Below, one piece after another: positions 1 through 9,784 of a stretch of DNA of 64,000 nucleotides. Every line of letters starts with the position of its first letter. Position 1 is the first letter of the stretch. The translations under genes were made by a program, and so were the position numbers. The notes below the pieces were generated by a model. It was not told the DNA's origin. It was given only the letters and a program-made list of their open reading frames with translations, and ran no database searches. Source of the stretch: Janthinobacterium sp. 344 (GTDB lineage: Bacteria > Pseudomonadota > Gammaproteobacteria > Burkholderiales > Burkholderiaceae_D); NCBI RefSeq assembly GCF_900112025.1, contig NZ_FOKL01000004.1:1-64000 (forward strand). Reading direction: 5' to 3'.

Positions 1-146
1 AGGCCGCGACCGGCCGCATCATGGACGTCGATTTCGCCACCGAAAGCTCGAACATGACGTCGTCGCAAATGCTGCTGCAAGCCGGCACCGCGATGTTGAA
101 ACAAAGCAACAGCATGTCCTCGATGGTCATGTCCTTGCTGCAATAA
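1..146 (+). CDS. Flagellin, C-terminal end only (partial)
   Basis: The frame is open from the left edge to a TAA at 144-146. It encodes about 47 residues of a flagellin C-terminal D0/D1 helix, including [15 protein letters not shown] and a run ending MVMSLLQ. This closely parallels the C-terminus of the complete flagellin that follows (GRIMDVDYAAESANM...LSLLQ), so the two are tandem paralogues. The start lies outside the window. As part of the filament it would be exported by the export gate encoded downstream. A strong terminator follows directly. Confidence 0.9.
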   Translation, partial: AATGRIMDVDFATESSNMTSSQMLLQAGTAMLKQSNSMSSMVMSLLQ

Positions 147-177
147 TCTTTGCCTGGCCTTTGCGGCCAGCAATATC

Positions 178-205
178 AAGCCAGACCGCGGTCTGGCTTT
201 TTTTT
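178..205 (+). terminator. Rho-independent terminator after the first flagellin
   Basis: A perfect inverted repeat (AAGCCAGACC / GGTCTGGCTT with a GC centre) is followed at once by a run of eight T. It sits 32 bp after the stop of the upstream flagellin and separates the two flagellin genes into independent transcripts. Confidence 0.9.
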
Positions 206-248
206 CGCAAAAGACATACAAATTTAACTATATTTACATCGCACTTAA

Positions 249-275
249 CAATGTTGCTGGGATGGTCGCCTATAC
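249..275 (+). promoter_or_regulatory. Candidate sigma-28 promoter of the second flagellin
   Basis: A -35-like CAATGTTG (249-256), an 11-bp spacer ending GTC, and a -10-like GCCTATAC (268-275) match the E. coli sigma-28 pattern TAAAGTTT-N11-GCCGATAA at 11 of 16 positions with exact spacing. It lies about 40 bp before the flagellin start. The same GTCGCCT core precedes fliD and flgK, which supports a role for the sigma-28 encoded in this locus. This was judged by eye only. Confidence 0.5.
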
Positions 276-314
276 AAGATAGAACGCCATTGAACCACTC
301 ACGAAAGTCGCCAC

Positions 315-1193
315 GTGCTGAGCATTCACACCAATATCGCCGCACTGTATGCCCAAAGCGCCGCGTCGAGCGCGCAAAGCCGGCTGTCGACGTCGATGTT
401 GCGCCTGAGCACAGGCTACCGCATCAATTCGGCCATGGATGACGCGGCGGGGCTGCAGATCGCCACGCGCCTGAGCGCGCAAGTGAGCGGCATGACGGTG
501 GCCATGCGCAACACGCAAAACAGCACCTCGATGCTGCAGACGGCCGAAGGCGCGTTTGGCGAAGTCACCGACATGCTGATGCGCATGAAGGACATGGCCA
601 CGCAGGCGGCGGACGCCTCCGCCAACCAGCTCGACCGTGACGCCCTGCAGGCCGAGTACGATGCGCTGGGCCAGGAACTGTACAACGTGCTGACCAACAC
701 CACGTATGGTGGCAGCCTGTTGCTGGGCAACGGCAGTGCCGGCAAGGGGACGCTGTCGCAGGCGATGACCTTCCAGATTGGCGCCAGCAGCAGCGAAACC
801 ATGCAATTCGACGTATCGGGCAAGATGAACAGCCTGGACACGCTACTGAAAACCATCTCGGCCAATTTTGCGCCAGCCGGCACGGCCGGCAGCGAGATCG
901 GCACCAACAGCAGCGCCAACAGCATGATCGATTTGCTGGCCACGGCGCTCGACCAGGTGGGCGGCGTGCGCTCGGCCCTGGGCGCCACCGCCAACCGACT
1001 CGAGCACATCAACAGCAACCTGGCCAACATGGTCACCAATACCAAGGCCGCCATCGGGCGCATCATGGATGTCGATTACGCGGCGGAAAGCGCCAACATG
1101 GCATCGGCGCAAATGCTGCTGCAGGCCAGCACGGCCATGCTCAAGCAAAGCCAGAGCATGCAGAAAATGATATTGTCGCTGTTGCAGCCATGA
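315..1193 (+). CDS. lafA: Lateral-type flagellin
   Basis: A 292-residue flagellin with GTG start. The N-terminal D0/D1 helices (about residues 1-140, with RLSTGYRINSAMDDAAGLQI) and C-terminal helices (about 210-292, with ALGATANRLEHINSNL and GRIMDVDYAAESANM) are intact. The central variable region is short, as in lateral (LafA) flagellins. It polymerises into the filament under the FliD cap, exported with FliS as chaperone. It has its own candidate sigma-28 promoter and lies in tandem with another flagellin. The ACG codon just before the start makes a longer N-terminus unlikely, and the LSIHTNIAAL sequence fits a native flagellin beginning. Confidence 0.95.
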   Translation: MLSIHTNIAALYAQSAASSAQSRLSTSMLRLSTGYRINSAMDDAAGLQIATRLSAQVSGMTVAMRNTQNSTSMLQTAEGAFGEVTDMLMRMKDMATQAADASANQLDRDALQAEYDALGQELYNVLTNTTYGGSLLLGNGSAGKGTLSQAMTFQIGASSSETMQFDVSGKMNSLDTLLKTISANFAPAGTAGSEIGTNSSANSMIDLLATALDQVGGVRSALGATANRLEHINSNLANMVTNTKAAIGRIMDVDYAAESANMASAQMLLQASTAMLKQSQSMQKMILSLLQP

Positions 1194-1252
1194 TGCTTTG
1201 CGCAGCCAGGGCTGGCGGCCTTTTTGATGGACTTTGATCTGGAAGCAGTGGC

Positions 1253-2353
1253 ATGGCGATAGACCGCATTTCCTCCGGCAACCCGGTTCCCCTGATTACG
1301 CAGCGCTTCGACGTCAGCCCGGCCACGCCGATGGTGCCGGGCGTGGTGCAGCCGCTGGTGCCCGTCGGGCCCTACATGGCGCCCGCGCCCGACGCCGGCA
1401 CCCTGCCCGCCCAGCTGCAGCAAACGGGCCAGGACAGCCTGGCGTCCCTGATCAAGCCCAACGGGGACGGCGCCGGCGCCACGCCGCGCGACAGCAGCGC
1501 CATGCAGGTCAATCAGCTGTTCTTCACGCGCCAGCTCGTCTGGCAGCCGCCCGACGCGGCGCAGCTGGCCGCCTCGTGGCGCGTGATGGTCAAGACGTAT
1601 GGCGAACAATACGCCGCCCTGCAGGAACAGGCGCGCGGCCAGCACGTGCCGGGCAACCTGTTCATGGCCGACCAGCAGCCGGCCCTGCTGCGCGAAGGTC
1701 CGCGTCCGCCATTGACGGTCGACAGCGAAGCGTGGCGCTTTGCCGTGTACGGCTGGGGCGGCCAACGCCTGCTGCTGCGCGTGCTGGCCAGCGACGAAGA
1801 CGAAGAGACAACACCGAGGCGGCGCGGCAAGGTGGCGCTGCGCGTCGAACTGCTGATTGCCGGCATCGGCCGGGTGGTGATCCAGATGGAACCGGCCGGC
1901 GACGGCGTGCTGCTGGAACTGGCCGCCGAGGCGGAATCGGCCCTGCACCACCTGCGCCAGGCCCTGCCCGGGATCGCCGACGCCGTGCGCCGCGCCGGCC
2001 TGCGCGTGGTGCGCTGCCGCCTGAACCGCCAGTTGCACGCGCAGCGCGTGCACGGCAACTACCCGATGCAGGCGGGCGCCGCCGCGCTGTCGCTGCCCCT
2101 GTTCCGTGCCATTGCCGAAGTGGCGCTGCTGCTGACACAGCCGGAAGCGGAAGCGGCCGCCGATCCCGAGGCCGCCGCGCCGGCCGCCCCCAGCGCGCCG
2201 GAGGAAGAGGTGTTTGTTTCCAAGGAAGTGGCGGCGCCGCTCGGTTACGACGATGGCGATGCCGCAGACGAGCCATTGTCAGGCACCACCGTGCTGCTGC
2301 TGGCCGATGGCCAGGAGCACGACTTGCTGCCGCCCATCGACGAGCAGGATTGA
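1253..2353 (+). CDS. FliK-like hook-length control domain protein
   Basis: A 366-residue protein starting at ATG 1253 with GGAAG upstream. The first 150 residues are proline-rich and unordered-looking. About residues 185-270 (VALRVELLIAGIGRVVIQM and a following helix with LRQALPGIADAVRRAGLRV) resemble the C-terminal substrate-switch domain of FliK: paired strands, then a helix over a Leu/Ala-rich segment. The C-terminus is acidic. It sits between the flagellin and the convergent flhA, sharing a bidirectional terminator with flhA. A clear fliK is present at 17231, so this would be a second FliK-family member. The assignment is by fold resemblance; it could also be an unrelated flagellar accessory protein. 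Confidence 0.5.
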   Translation: MAIDRISSGNPVPLITQRFDVSPATPMVPGVVQPLVPVGPYMAPAPDAGTLPAQLQQTGQDSLASLIKPNGDGAGATPRDSSAMQVNQLFFTRQLVWQPPDAAQLAASWRVMVKTYGEQYAALQEQARGQHVPGNLFMADQQPALLREGPRPPLTVDSEAWRFAVYGWGGQRLLLRVLASDEDEETTPRRRGKVALRVELLIAGIGRVVIQMEPAGDGVLLELAAEAESALHHLRQALPGIADAVRRAGLRVVRCRLNRQLHAQRVHGNYPMQAGAAALSLPLFRAIAEVALLLTQPEAEAAADPEAAAPAAPSAPEEEVFVSKEVAAPLGYDDGDAADEPLSGTTVLLLADGQEHDLLPPIDEQD

Positions 2354-2376
2354 GGCAATCAGAATGATTGCAACAT

Positions 2377-2408
2377 AAAAAAAACGGCGCCCGCAGCGCC
2401 GTTTTTTT
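2377..2408. terminator. Bidirectional terminator between the FliK-like gene and flhA
   Basis: The stem CGGCGC (2385-2390) pairs with GCGCCG (2396-2401) around a 5-nt loop, flanked by A8 on the left and T7 on the right. It therefore ends with a U-run in both directions and serves both converging genes. Confidence 0.9.
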
Positions 2409-2413
2409 GACCG

Positions 2414-4497
<2,084 letters not shown>

Positions 4498-4501
<4 letters not shown>

Positions 4502-5637
4502 GAAGGTACTACCTCGCTCAAATGAGATGGCACGACCACCTCGGTGGGAAATGGGGGCTGGGCGGCACGCTGCCCAGAACGGAATGCTTTCAGCTGCAAG
4601 ATGTAATTGAGCACCTGCGACACGGCCTGGTACAACTGCACCGGTATCTGCTGCTGTACCTGGCTGGTGTTGTAGATGGCGCGCGCCAGCGGCGGCAGCT
4701 CCAGCGTCTCGATATGGTGCTCCTTCGCCACCTGGCGGATATACAGCGCCATCTCGTCGACGCCTTTGGCCACGACAAACGGCGCCTCGGCGCGGTCCTG
4801 GTCATACTTCAATGCCACGGCATAATGCTCGGGATTGACGATCACCACGTCGGCGTCCGGCACCGTCTTGCGCACGCTGCGCCGGCCGATCTGCTGCTGC
4901 AGCTGGCGGATGCGCTGGCGTACTTCCGGCCGGCCTTCGCTGGTCTTGTGCTCTTCCTTGACATCCTGCTTGCTCATGCGCTGGTTGCGGGCAAAGAAAA
5001 ACGCCTGCGCCGGCACGTCGATGATGGCAAACAGCACGAAGACGGAAATGAGCGCCATCAAGCCATCGACCATCAGCGCGGAACCATCGAGCATGGCCTG
5101 GGTCAGCGGGCGGTGCTGCAAATCCACGTAGTGCGCCAGGCTGGAGCGGCTGACATGCACCAGCACCAGGCCCAGCACGGCGGCCTTGGCAATGGACAGG
5201 CCGAATTCAAAACCATGCTTGGGCGTGATCAGGCGGCCCAGGTTCTTGGCCGGGCTCAGGCGCTCCATCTTCGGCATCCAGTTCTTCGTGGTGATGACCC
5301 AGCCGCCGGGGATCAGCGAACCGAGCACCACGAACAGCGGCACGCAAAACAGCGGCACGATCATCTTGATCAGCAAGCCCACGGAGGTGGTAAACGCCAT
5401 CGACATGGCATTGTCCAGCGCGCCCTTGCTATCGAGCGGCATGAAGGCCATGGCGAACAAGGCGCGAAAAGTGTCCAGATAGCCGGGCAGCAAATAGATG
5501 AACACCTTCATGCTGATGAGGATGCCCAGCGCCGTCGACAGGTCGCGCGAACGCACCACCTGCCCTTCCTGGCGCGACTTCTTCAGCTTCTGCGCTGACG
5601 CCTTTTCGGTCTTGTCGCCCGTGCTGCTATCGGCCAT
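4498..5637 (-). CDS. flhB: Flagellar export switch protein FlhB with NPEH autocleavage motif
   Basis: A 379-residue FlhB. The start ATG at 5637 is chosen because AAGGTGG lies about 7 bp upstream and the family sequence begins with MADSS-GDKTEKAS. Four membrane helices span about residues 34-215, followed by the cytoplasmic domain. The autocleavage site reads N268-P269-E270-H271 (codons 4825-4836) instead of the usual NPTH; the scissile Asn-Pro is kept. Cleavage there switches export from rod/hook to filament substrates, together with FliK. The gap to fliR upstream is 137 bp, unusual for this operon, and contains one copy of an 87-bp repeat. Confidence 0.95.
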
Positions 5638-5668
5638 GCGCCCCACCTTTCCGCACGTGCCCTGCAAG

Positions 5669-5755
5669 CGTAGCGAGCAGGTTCAAGGCCGGGTTGAGTG
5701 GCGCAGCTGTACGCAGGTACGGCGAGCAACGGATGCCCGGAAGTGGACTGCGCAG
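5669..5755. repeat. Dispersed 87-bp structured repeat, copy 1
   Basis: Lies in the flhB-fliR gap. It consists of CGTAGCGAGC (5669-5678), 22 nt, a 28-nt core from GCGCAGC to GGCGAGCA (5701-5728), 21 nt, and GCGCAG (5750-5755). The second copy at 40573-40659 has the same blocks at identical spacing, while the spacers have diverged. The core can fold as a hairpin (GCTGTAC / GTACGGC, one G-U pair), and the other copy keeps this fold with different bases. Confidence 0.6.
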
Positions 5756-5774
5756 TAGCGTGTTGACACGTGCG

Positions 5775-6572
5775 CTATCCATGGGCCACCCGCATCTGTT
5801 CGGCGATCATGTCGAGCACGCGGTTGGTCATGGCCACATAGTGTTCCGGCACATAGCGCACGATCTGCGCCAGCATCACCAGGCCGAACAGGGTGATCAT
5901 GGAAAACCCCAGCGAAAACAGGTTCAGCGATGGCGCCACGCGGTTCAGGAAGCCAAAGCCCAGCTGCACCACCATGGTGGAAAAGACGATCGGCAAGGCC
6001 AGCAGCATGGCGGCGGCGAAGATCCACGCCACGTTGTAGGCCACCGTCTGCAGCAGCAGCGGGCCGTAGCCCTGGCCCACGGGCCAGGCCGTGAAACTGG
6101 CGCCGATCACGCCCGTCAGCACCAGGTGGCCGTCGATGGCGAAAAAAACGATCATGCACATGATGGTCAGCATGCCCGTGATCACGTCCGACGAGGTGCC
6201 GTTCAGCGGGTCATTCATGACGGCCATGGAAAAGCCCACCTGGCTCGAGACCAGGTAGCCGAGTACCGACATCACCGACATGGCGAAGTGGAACGCCAGG
6301 CCCAGGATGAAGCCGATGACGGCCTGCTCCAGGGTGGCGACGATGGCGTGCAGCGAAAACGGATCGATGTTCAACAGCTCGCGCGAGGCGCCCGACGCTT
6401 GCATGACGGGCAGCATCAGGATGGCCAGCACCAGCGACAGCAGCACGCGCACGGGCGTGGGCACCATGGCGTCGCCCACCACGGGCGAGGCGCTGAGCAT
6501 GGCCAGGATGCGGCAGAACGGCCACCACACGGCCAGCAGAAACGGCAGCACCTGATTGAAAATCTGATCCAT
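5775..6572 (-). CDS. fliR: Flagellar export gate protein FliR
   Basis: A 265-residue, very hydrophobic protein with six predicted membrane helices and the FliR pattern (early RILAMLSASPVVG, middle SSQVGFSMAVMNDPLNGTSS, late RVAPSLNLFSLGFSM). FliR assembles with FliP and FliQ into the helical export channel inside the MS ring. It begins 12 bp after the fliQ stop. The following 137 bp before flhB carry a repeat element, so flhB may depend on readthrough or on a separate signal. Confidence 0.95.
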   Translation of the reverse strand: MDQIFNQVLPFLLAVWWPFCRILAMLSASPVVGDAMVPTPVRVLLSLVLAILMLPVMQASGASRELLNIDPFSLHAIVATLEQAVIGFILGLAFHFAMSVMSVLGYLVSSQVGFSMAVMNDPLNGTSSDVITGMLTIMCMIVFFAIDGHLVLTGVIGASFTAWPVGQGYGPLLLQTVAYNVAWIFAAAMLLALPIVFSTMVVQLGFGFLNRVAPSLNLFSLGFSMITLFGLVMLAQIVRYVPEHYVAMTNRVLDMIAEQMRVAHG

Positions 6573-6584
6573 GGACGCGCCGCG

Positions 6585-6857
6585 CTATCCGACCAGGGTG
6601 GCCGCGCGCTGAAAAATGGAAACGCAATAATCCATCAGGTAGCCCGACATCCAGCGCCCGGCCAGGATCAGGGCCAGCAAGGTGATCAGCAGGCGCGGCA
6701 GGAAGCTCAGGGTCTGCTCGTTGATCGACGTGGCGGCCTGCACCAGCGCCACCACCAGGCCCATGAGCAGGCCCGGCACGACCAGGATCACCACCAGCAG
6801 CATGACGATATGCAGCGCTTCGATGATCAGGTCGACGGCAACTTCAGGGGTAAACAT
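6585..6857 (-). CDS. fliQ: Flagellar export gate protein FliQ
   Basis: A 90-residue protein with two membrane helices (about residues 17-40 and 53-75) and the family segment LVALVQAATSINEQTLSFLPR between them. It is a full-length FliQ, the outer subunit of the FliPQR gate. It lies 3 bp after the fliP stop and 12 bp before fliR, in the usual P-Q-R order. Confidence 0.95.
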   Translation of the reverse strand: MFTPEVAVDLIIEALHIVMLLVVILVVPGLLMGLVVALVQAATSINEQTLSFLPRLLITLLALILAGRWMSGYLMDYCVSIFQRAATLVG

Positions 6858-6860
6858 GGA

Positions 6861-7631
6861 TCAATAGCCCTGTATGCTGGTAACGAGGGTGTTGACGGTC
6901 AGGGTCCAGCCGTCGACGAGGACGAACAGCAGCAGCTTGAACGGCAATGAGATCACCAGCGGCGACAGCATCATCATGCCCATGGCCATCAGCACGGAGG
7001 CCACCACCAGATCGATGATCAGAAACGGAATGAACAGCATGCAGCCGATCTGGAACGCCGTCTTGAGTTCGGACAACACAAAGGCGGCCAGCTTGACCGT
7101 GAAGCTGTGGTCTTGCGGGCGCATGGTGGACGGTTCGCCCGCCAGGTGGGCGATCTGCGCCAGCGCGGCCTTGCTCGTCTGCGCCAGCATGAAGCGCGAA
7201 ATCGGCACTTCGGCGATCTTCAGCGCTTCCTGCATGCCGATCTGGTCGCGGTCGTAGGGCACGAACGCTTCCTTCCACACCTGGTCGCCGATGGGACGCA
7301 TGACCAGCAGGGTCAGGATCAGGGCGATGCCGGTGACGATACGGTTGGGCAAGCCCTGCTGCAGGCCCAGGGCCTGGCGCAGCAGGGACAGCACGATGAC
7401 GAAGCGGGTAAAGCTGGTCATCATCATGACCATCACGGGCAGCAGCCCGAGCAGGGTCATGACGACGAGGATCTGCATCTTCACCGACAGGTCGGTCTTC
7501 GCGCCCGGCACCACGCCGGACAACAGATCCTGCGCGCCGGCGGCGCTGCAGCACAGCATCAGCACGGGCACGGCGAGCGCCACCACCAGCGGGCCATGGC
7601 GCCGGGTCACACCGGGTACCGCCAGCTTCAT
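6861..7631 (-). CDS. fliP: Flagellar export gate protein FliP
   Basis: A 256-residue FliP with a cleavable signal peptide (residues 1-33, ending AAGAQ). Family blocks follow: MMTSFTRFVIVLSLLRQALG, PNRIVTGIALILTLLVM, a periplasmic loop, and TAFQIGCMLFIPFLIIDLVVASVLMA split over the third helix. It forms the core of the export channel with FliQ and FliR. Its ATG overlaps the fliN stop by 4 bp. No FliO gene is present between fliN and fliP, which is common in Flag-2 loci. Confidence 0.96.
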   Translation of the reverse strand: MKLAVPGVTRRHGPLVVALAVPVLMLCCSAAGAQDLLSGVVPGAKTDLSVKMQILVVMTLLGLLPVMVMMMTSFTRFVIVLSLLRQALGLQQGLPNRIVTGIALILTLLVMRPIGDQVWKEAFVPYDRDQIGMQEALKIAEVPISRFMLAQTSKAALAQIAHLAGEPSTMRPQDHSFTVKLAAFVLSELKTAFQIGCMLFIPFLIIDLVVASVLMAMGMMMLSPLVISLPFKLLLFVLVDGWTLTVNTLVTSIQGY

Positions 7632-8005
7632 GCTGTCATCAGGTCGAGATTGAGGCCGTCGAGGTCGATGACTTTCAGACCATAGTTCTCGCCCGCCACC
7701 ACCACTTCGGCGCGGCCGATCGGCGTGCCATTGACCTTGATCACCAGCGGTTCGCCGGCCAGCATGTCGAGTTCGATCACGCTTTCCGGGCCGATGGCCA
7801 TCAGCTCTTCCAGCGAAATGCGCGCCGAGCCCACTTCCAGGGTCAGGGTCACGGGAATCTTGCGCATCATTTGCGGAATGTCGCGCCGCGCGCGGGTGCT
7901 GGCGACATCGGCGACGTCGCCCTGGTCGATGATCATATCGTCGCCCAGGTCTTCCAGCAGGGTTTCGCTCTGGTTGGTATCGGTCATATTCATATTATTC
8001 GACAT
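7628..8005 (-). CDS. fliN: C-ring protein FliN
   Basis: About 125 residues ending in a SpoA domain (IPVTLTLEVGSARISLEELMAIG...IKVNGTPIGRAEVVVAGENYGLKV). FliN forms the lower C-ring with FliM and helps dock FliH-FliI for export. I chose ATG 8005; a TTG at 8011 and ATGs at 7993 and 7987 are alternatives, and none has a clear Shine-Dalgarno sequence. It overlaps the fliM stop by 11 bp. Confidence 0.93.
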   Translation of the reverse strand: MSNNMNMTDTNQSETLLEDLGDDMIIDQGDVADVASTRARRDIPQMMRKIPVTLTLEVGSARISLEELMAIGPESVIELDMLAGEPLVIKVNGTPIGRAEVVVAGENYGLKVIDLDGLNLDLMTA

Positions 8006-8870
8006 CTTCAAATGAGGTTAAACAGAGCTTGCCCTTGTGTTCGGAAACCGCTGCTGTAAATAAACGGGAATCATCGAGCATCACATCGGTGCGGCTCAGG
8101 CTGACGGGAATCACGTCGCCCACACGCAGGTCGAACAAGGCGCCCAGCTGCACCTGCTTGCTGACGAGCCGGCCTTCCAGCGTCACCTGCAGGCGCGAAG
8201 CGAGCGGACGCACGCTGCGCAGGGCCTTTTTCGCTTGCGCGCGCTCGGGCAGCAGGCCGCGCAGCACGTCGGCCATCAGGCGCTTGTCCAGCGAAAACCA
8301 GAAGGTACCGCTCTGCCCCGCCTCGACGTCGCTGAGCGCCACGGTGACGATCCAGCCGCCGCGCGCCGGGTGCACGCCCGACTGCACGGCCAGCTCGGCG
8401 CCGGGGTCGATGGCGCTGGACTTGCCCAGCGCCTGCAGGTTCTTGTCGATGCGGGCGAACAGGCTGGACACCAGTTGTTGTCCCAGCACCACAGCCAGGC
8501 GTTCTTCCGTGGCCGTCACGCGCACCTGCGCCGGATCGGGCAGCACGCCCTTCGCGCCGGCGCTACCGTAACGATAGTTCAGCACGCTTAACAGGATCTG
8601 GCGTTCGAGGGTAAAGCCGGCCTGGCCGGCGGGCGTGGAGAAACTCAGCCAGCGGTTCGCGCTGTCTTCGCTCTCGACGCGCGACAAGGTCACGGCGTCG
8701 ATCTGAAAATTACCCCAGTAGCGGCGACTCATGGGCTGGCGCAGGGCCACGGCCAGGTCGTCGCGCAGCTGGGCGCCGAATACATGCAGCAAATGGACAG
8801 GACGTCCGAGCAGACAGGAATCCAGGACTTGATGGCGCGCAGTTTGATCTGTCTTGGTAATGGTTGTCAT
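7995..8870 (-). CDS. fliM: C-ring switch protein FliM lacking the CheY-binding N-terminus
   Basis: A 291-residue FliM, shorter than the roughly 330 of chemotactic FliM. It has the middle FliG-binding domain (about residues 25-200, with SRRYWGNFQIDAVTLSRVES) and a C-terminal SpoA domain (about 205-285, VSKQVQLGALFDLRVGDVIPV). The first 20 residues (MTTITKTDQTARHQV...) hold nothing like the LSQDEIDALL motif that binds CheY-P. This is the first gene of the minus-strand operon. The start at 8870 lacks a good Shine-Dalgarno sequence, but no in-frame upstream extension restores the motif. Inference: direct CheY control of this motor is lost or uses another contact. Confidence 0.9.
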   Translation of the reverse strand: MTTITKTDQTARHQVLDSCLLGRPVHLLHVFGAQLRDDLAVALRQPMSRRYWGNFQIDAVTLSRVESEDSANRWLSFSTPAGQAGFTLERQILLSVLNYRYGSAGAKGVLPDPAQVRVTATEERLAVVLGQQLVSSLFARIDKNLQALGKSSAIDPGAELAVQSGVHPARGGWIVTVALSDVEAGQSGTFWFSLDKRLMADVLRGLLPERAQAKKALRSVRPLASRLQVTLEGRLVSKQVQLGALFDLRVGDVIPVSLSRTDVMLDDSRLFTAAVSEHKGKLCLTSFEDVE

Positions 8871-9397
8871 GTAGTGGTCATGTCGGTATTGCGGTGGCAG
8901 AACAAATTATACGGATCGCCCGAAATTAAATACAGCATCATCTCGATCTTGCGGATGGCAACACGAGCAAACGATTGCGCATCGTATCGCATGCTAAATG
9001 ACTACGGTGCTGAACAATACATGAAAAACCTAAATATTGCCATGTATCAATATTCCTTGAGGCAATCCTCTCTTTACTTTATAGTTGCCGCGAGGTAAGC
9101 TTATAGCGACAAAATTTAGATTTGCAGTGCGCCATTCCGCTTACCTGATTCCGGTTTTCATGGCAATTTTCAGTTCCTCTCATTGCCACCCGTAGAAACT
9201 TTTATCAGCTATATATGAGTTGTCATGGCCGTGTAAATCACCTCGGTGTGGGTTTGCTGAGTCTGTGCTTGGATCTGCTCATGCGGATGGTGTGGCAACT
9301 GATAAAACTGATGGGTCCTGCGGAAACGCCCGGACTGGACTGGCAACACCAGTATTTCTGATTGATACGTCACCGCATATTGAAAGTAGAGGGCAAG
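8871..9397. other. Non-coding gap between divergent fliM and fliE, where lafK lies in Flag-2 loci
   Basis: These 527 bp are AT-rich compared with the neighbours and hold no convincing gene; one 104-codon open frame inside has no homologue-like features. It must contain the promoters of both divergent operons. I found no good sigma-54 site (GG-N10-GC with proper flanks) on either strand. A dyad is listed separately. In Flag-2 loci the regulator gene lafK occupies this position. Confidence 0.7.
9033..9054. promoter_or_regulatory. Dyad in the fliM-fliE intergenic region
   Basis: A perfect inverted repeat, AATATTG-N8-CAATATT, lies near the middle of the divergent promoter region. Its shape fits an operator for a dimeric regulator. 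Which protein binds it cannot be read from the sequence. Confidence 0.4.
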
Positions 9398-9736
9398 ATG
9401 AGCAATGAACTCGCAGGTCTGATCAAGGCCGATCTGGCAGCACTGACCAATGACGCACACGCCCTGGGCGCCAGCATCATGCCTGCCGCCCAATTCGGCG
9501 CGCCGGAGCAGTCGGGCTTCTCGTTCGCGCAAAGCATGAAAGACGCCGTCGGCAAGGTCAACAACGATGACCGCCTGGCCGCGCAAAAAATGAGCGATGT
9601 CGACAGCGGCAAGAGCGACGACCTGGTCGGCGCCATGCTGGCCAGCCAGGAAGCGAGCCTGTCCTTCTCCATGTTGATGCAAGTGCGCAACAAGGTCATG
9701 GGCGCCGTCGACGAACTCATCAAACTACCTCTGTAA
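9398..9736 (+). CDS. fliE: Flagellar rod-MS ring adaptor FliE
   Basis: A 112-residue FliE. The start ATG 9398 has AGAGGG 5 bp upstream; an in-frame ATT at 9362 was set aside. The C-terminal half has the family core (DDLVGAMLASQEASLSFSMLMQVRNKVMGAVDELIKLPL), predicted helical. FliE joins the MS ring (FliF) to the proximal rod and opens the export path for rod proteins. It is the first gene of the plus-strand operon fliEFGHIJ. Confidence 0.95.
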   Translation: MSNELAGLIKADLAALTNDAHALGASIMPAAQFGAPEQSGFSFAQSMKDAVGKVNNDDRLAAQKMSDVDSGKSDDLVGAMLASQEASLSFSMLMQVRNKVMGAVDELIKLPL

Positions 9737-9784
9737 GATTCACGCCCAGATCCACGCCCAGCCTCCCAGCGAAAGTTACCCCAA

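Noticed and set aside
1513..2058. Long antisense frames across flagellar and rec genes (this one as an example)
   Set aside because: They are low-complexity Arg/Ala/His-rich shadows of real genes in GC-rich DNA, without ribosome sites or family features.
8784..9098. A 104-codon open frame over the fliM start and the following gap
   Set aside because: It overlaps the fliM coding region, has no good ribosome site, and its sequence shows no domain or membrane pattern.
9220..9360. Possible sigma-54 promoters before fliE, for example TTGGATC-TGCTC-ATGC
   Set aside because: Only the GG and GC positions fit; the rest of the -24 and -12 boxes is wrong, so it is no better than chance.
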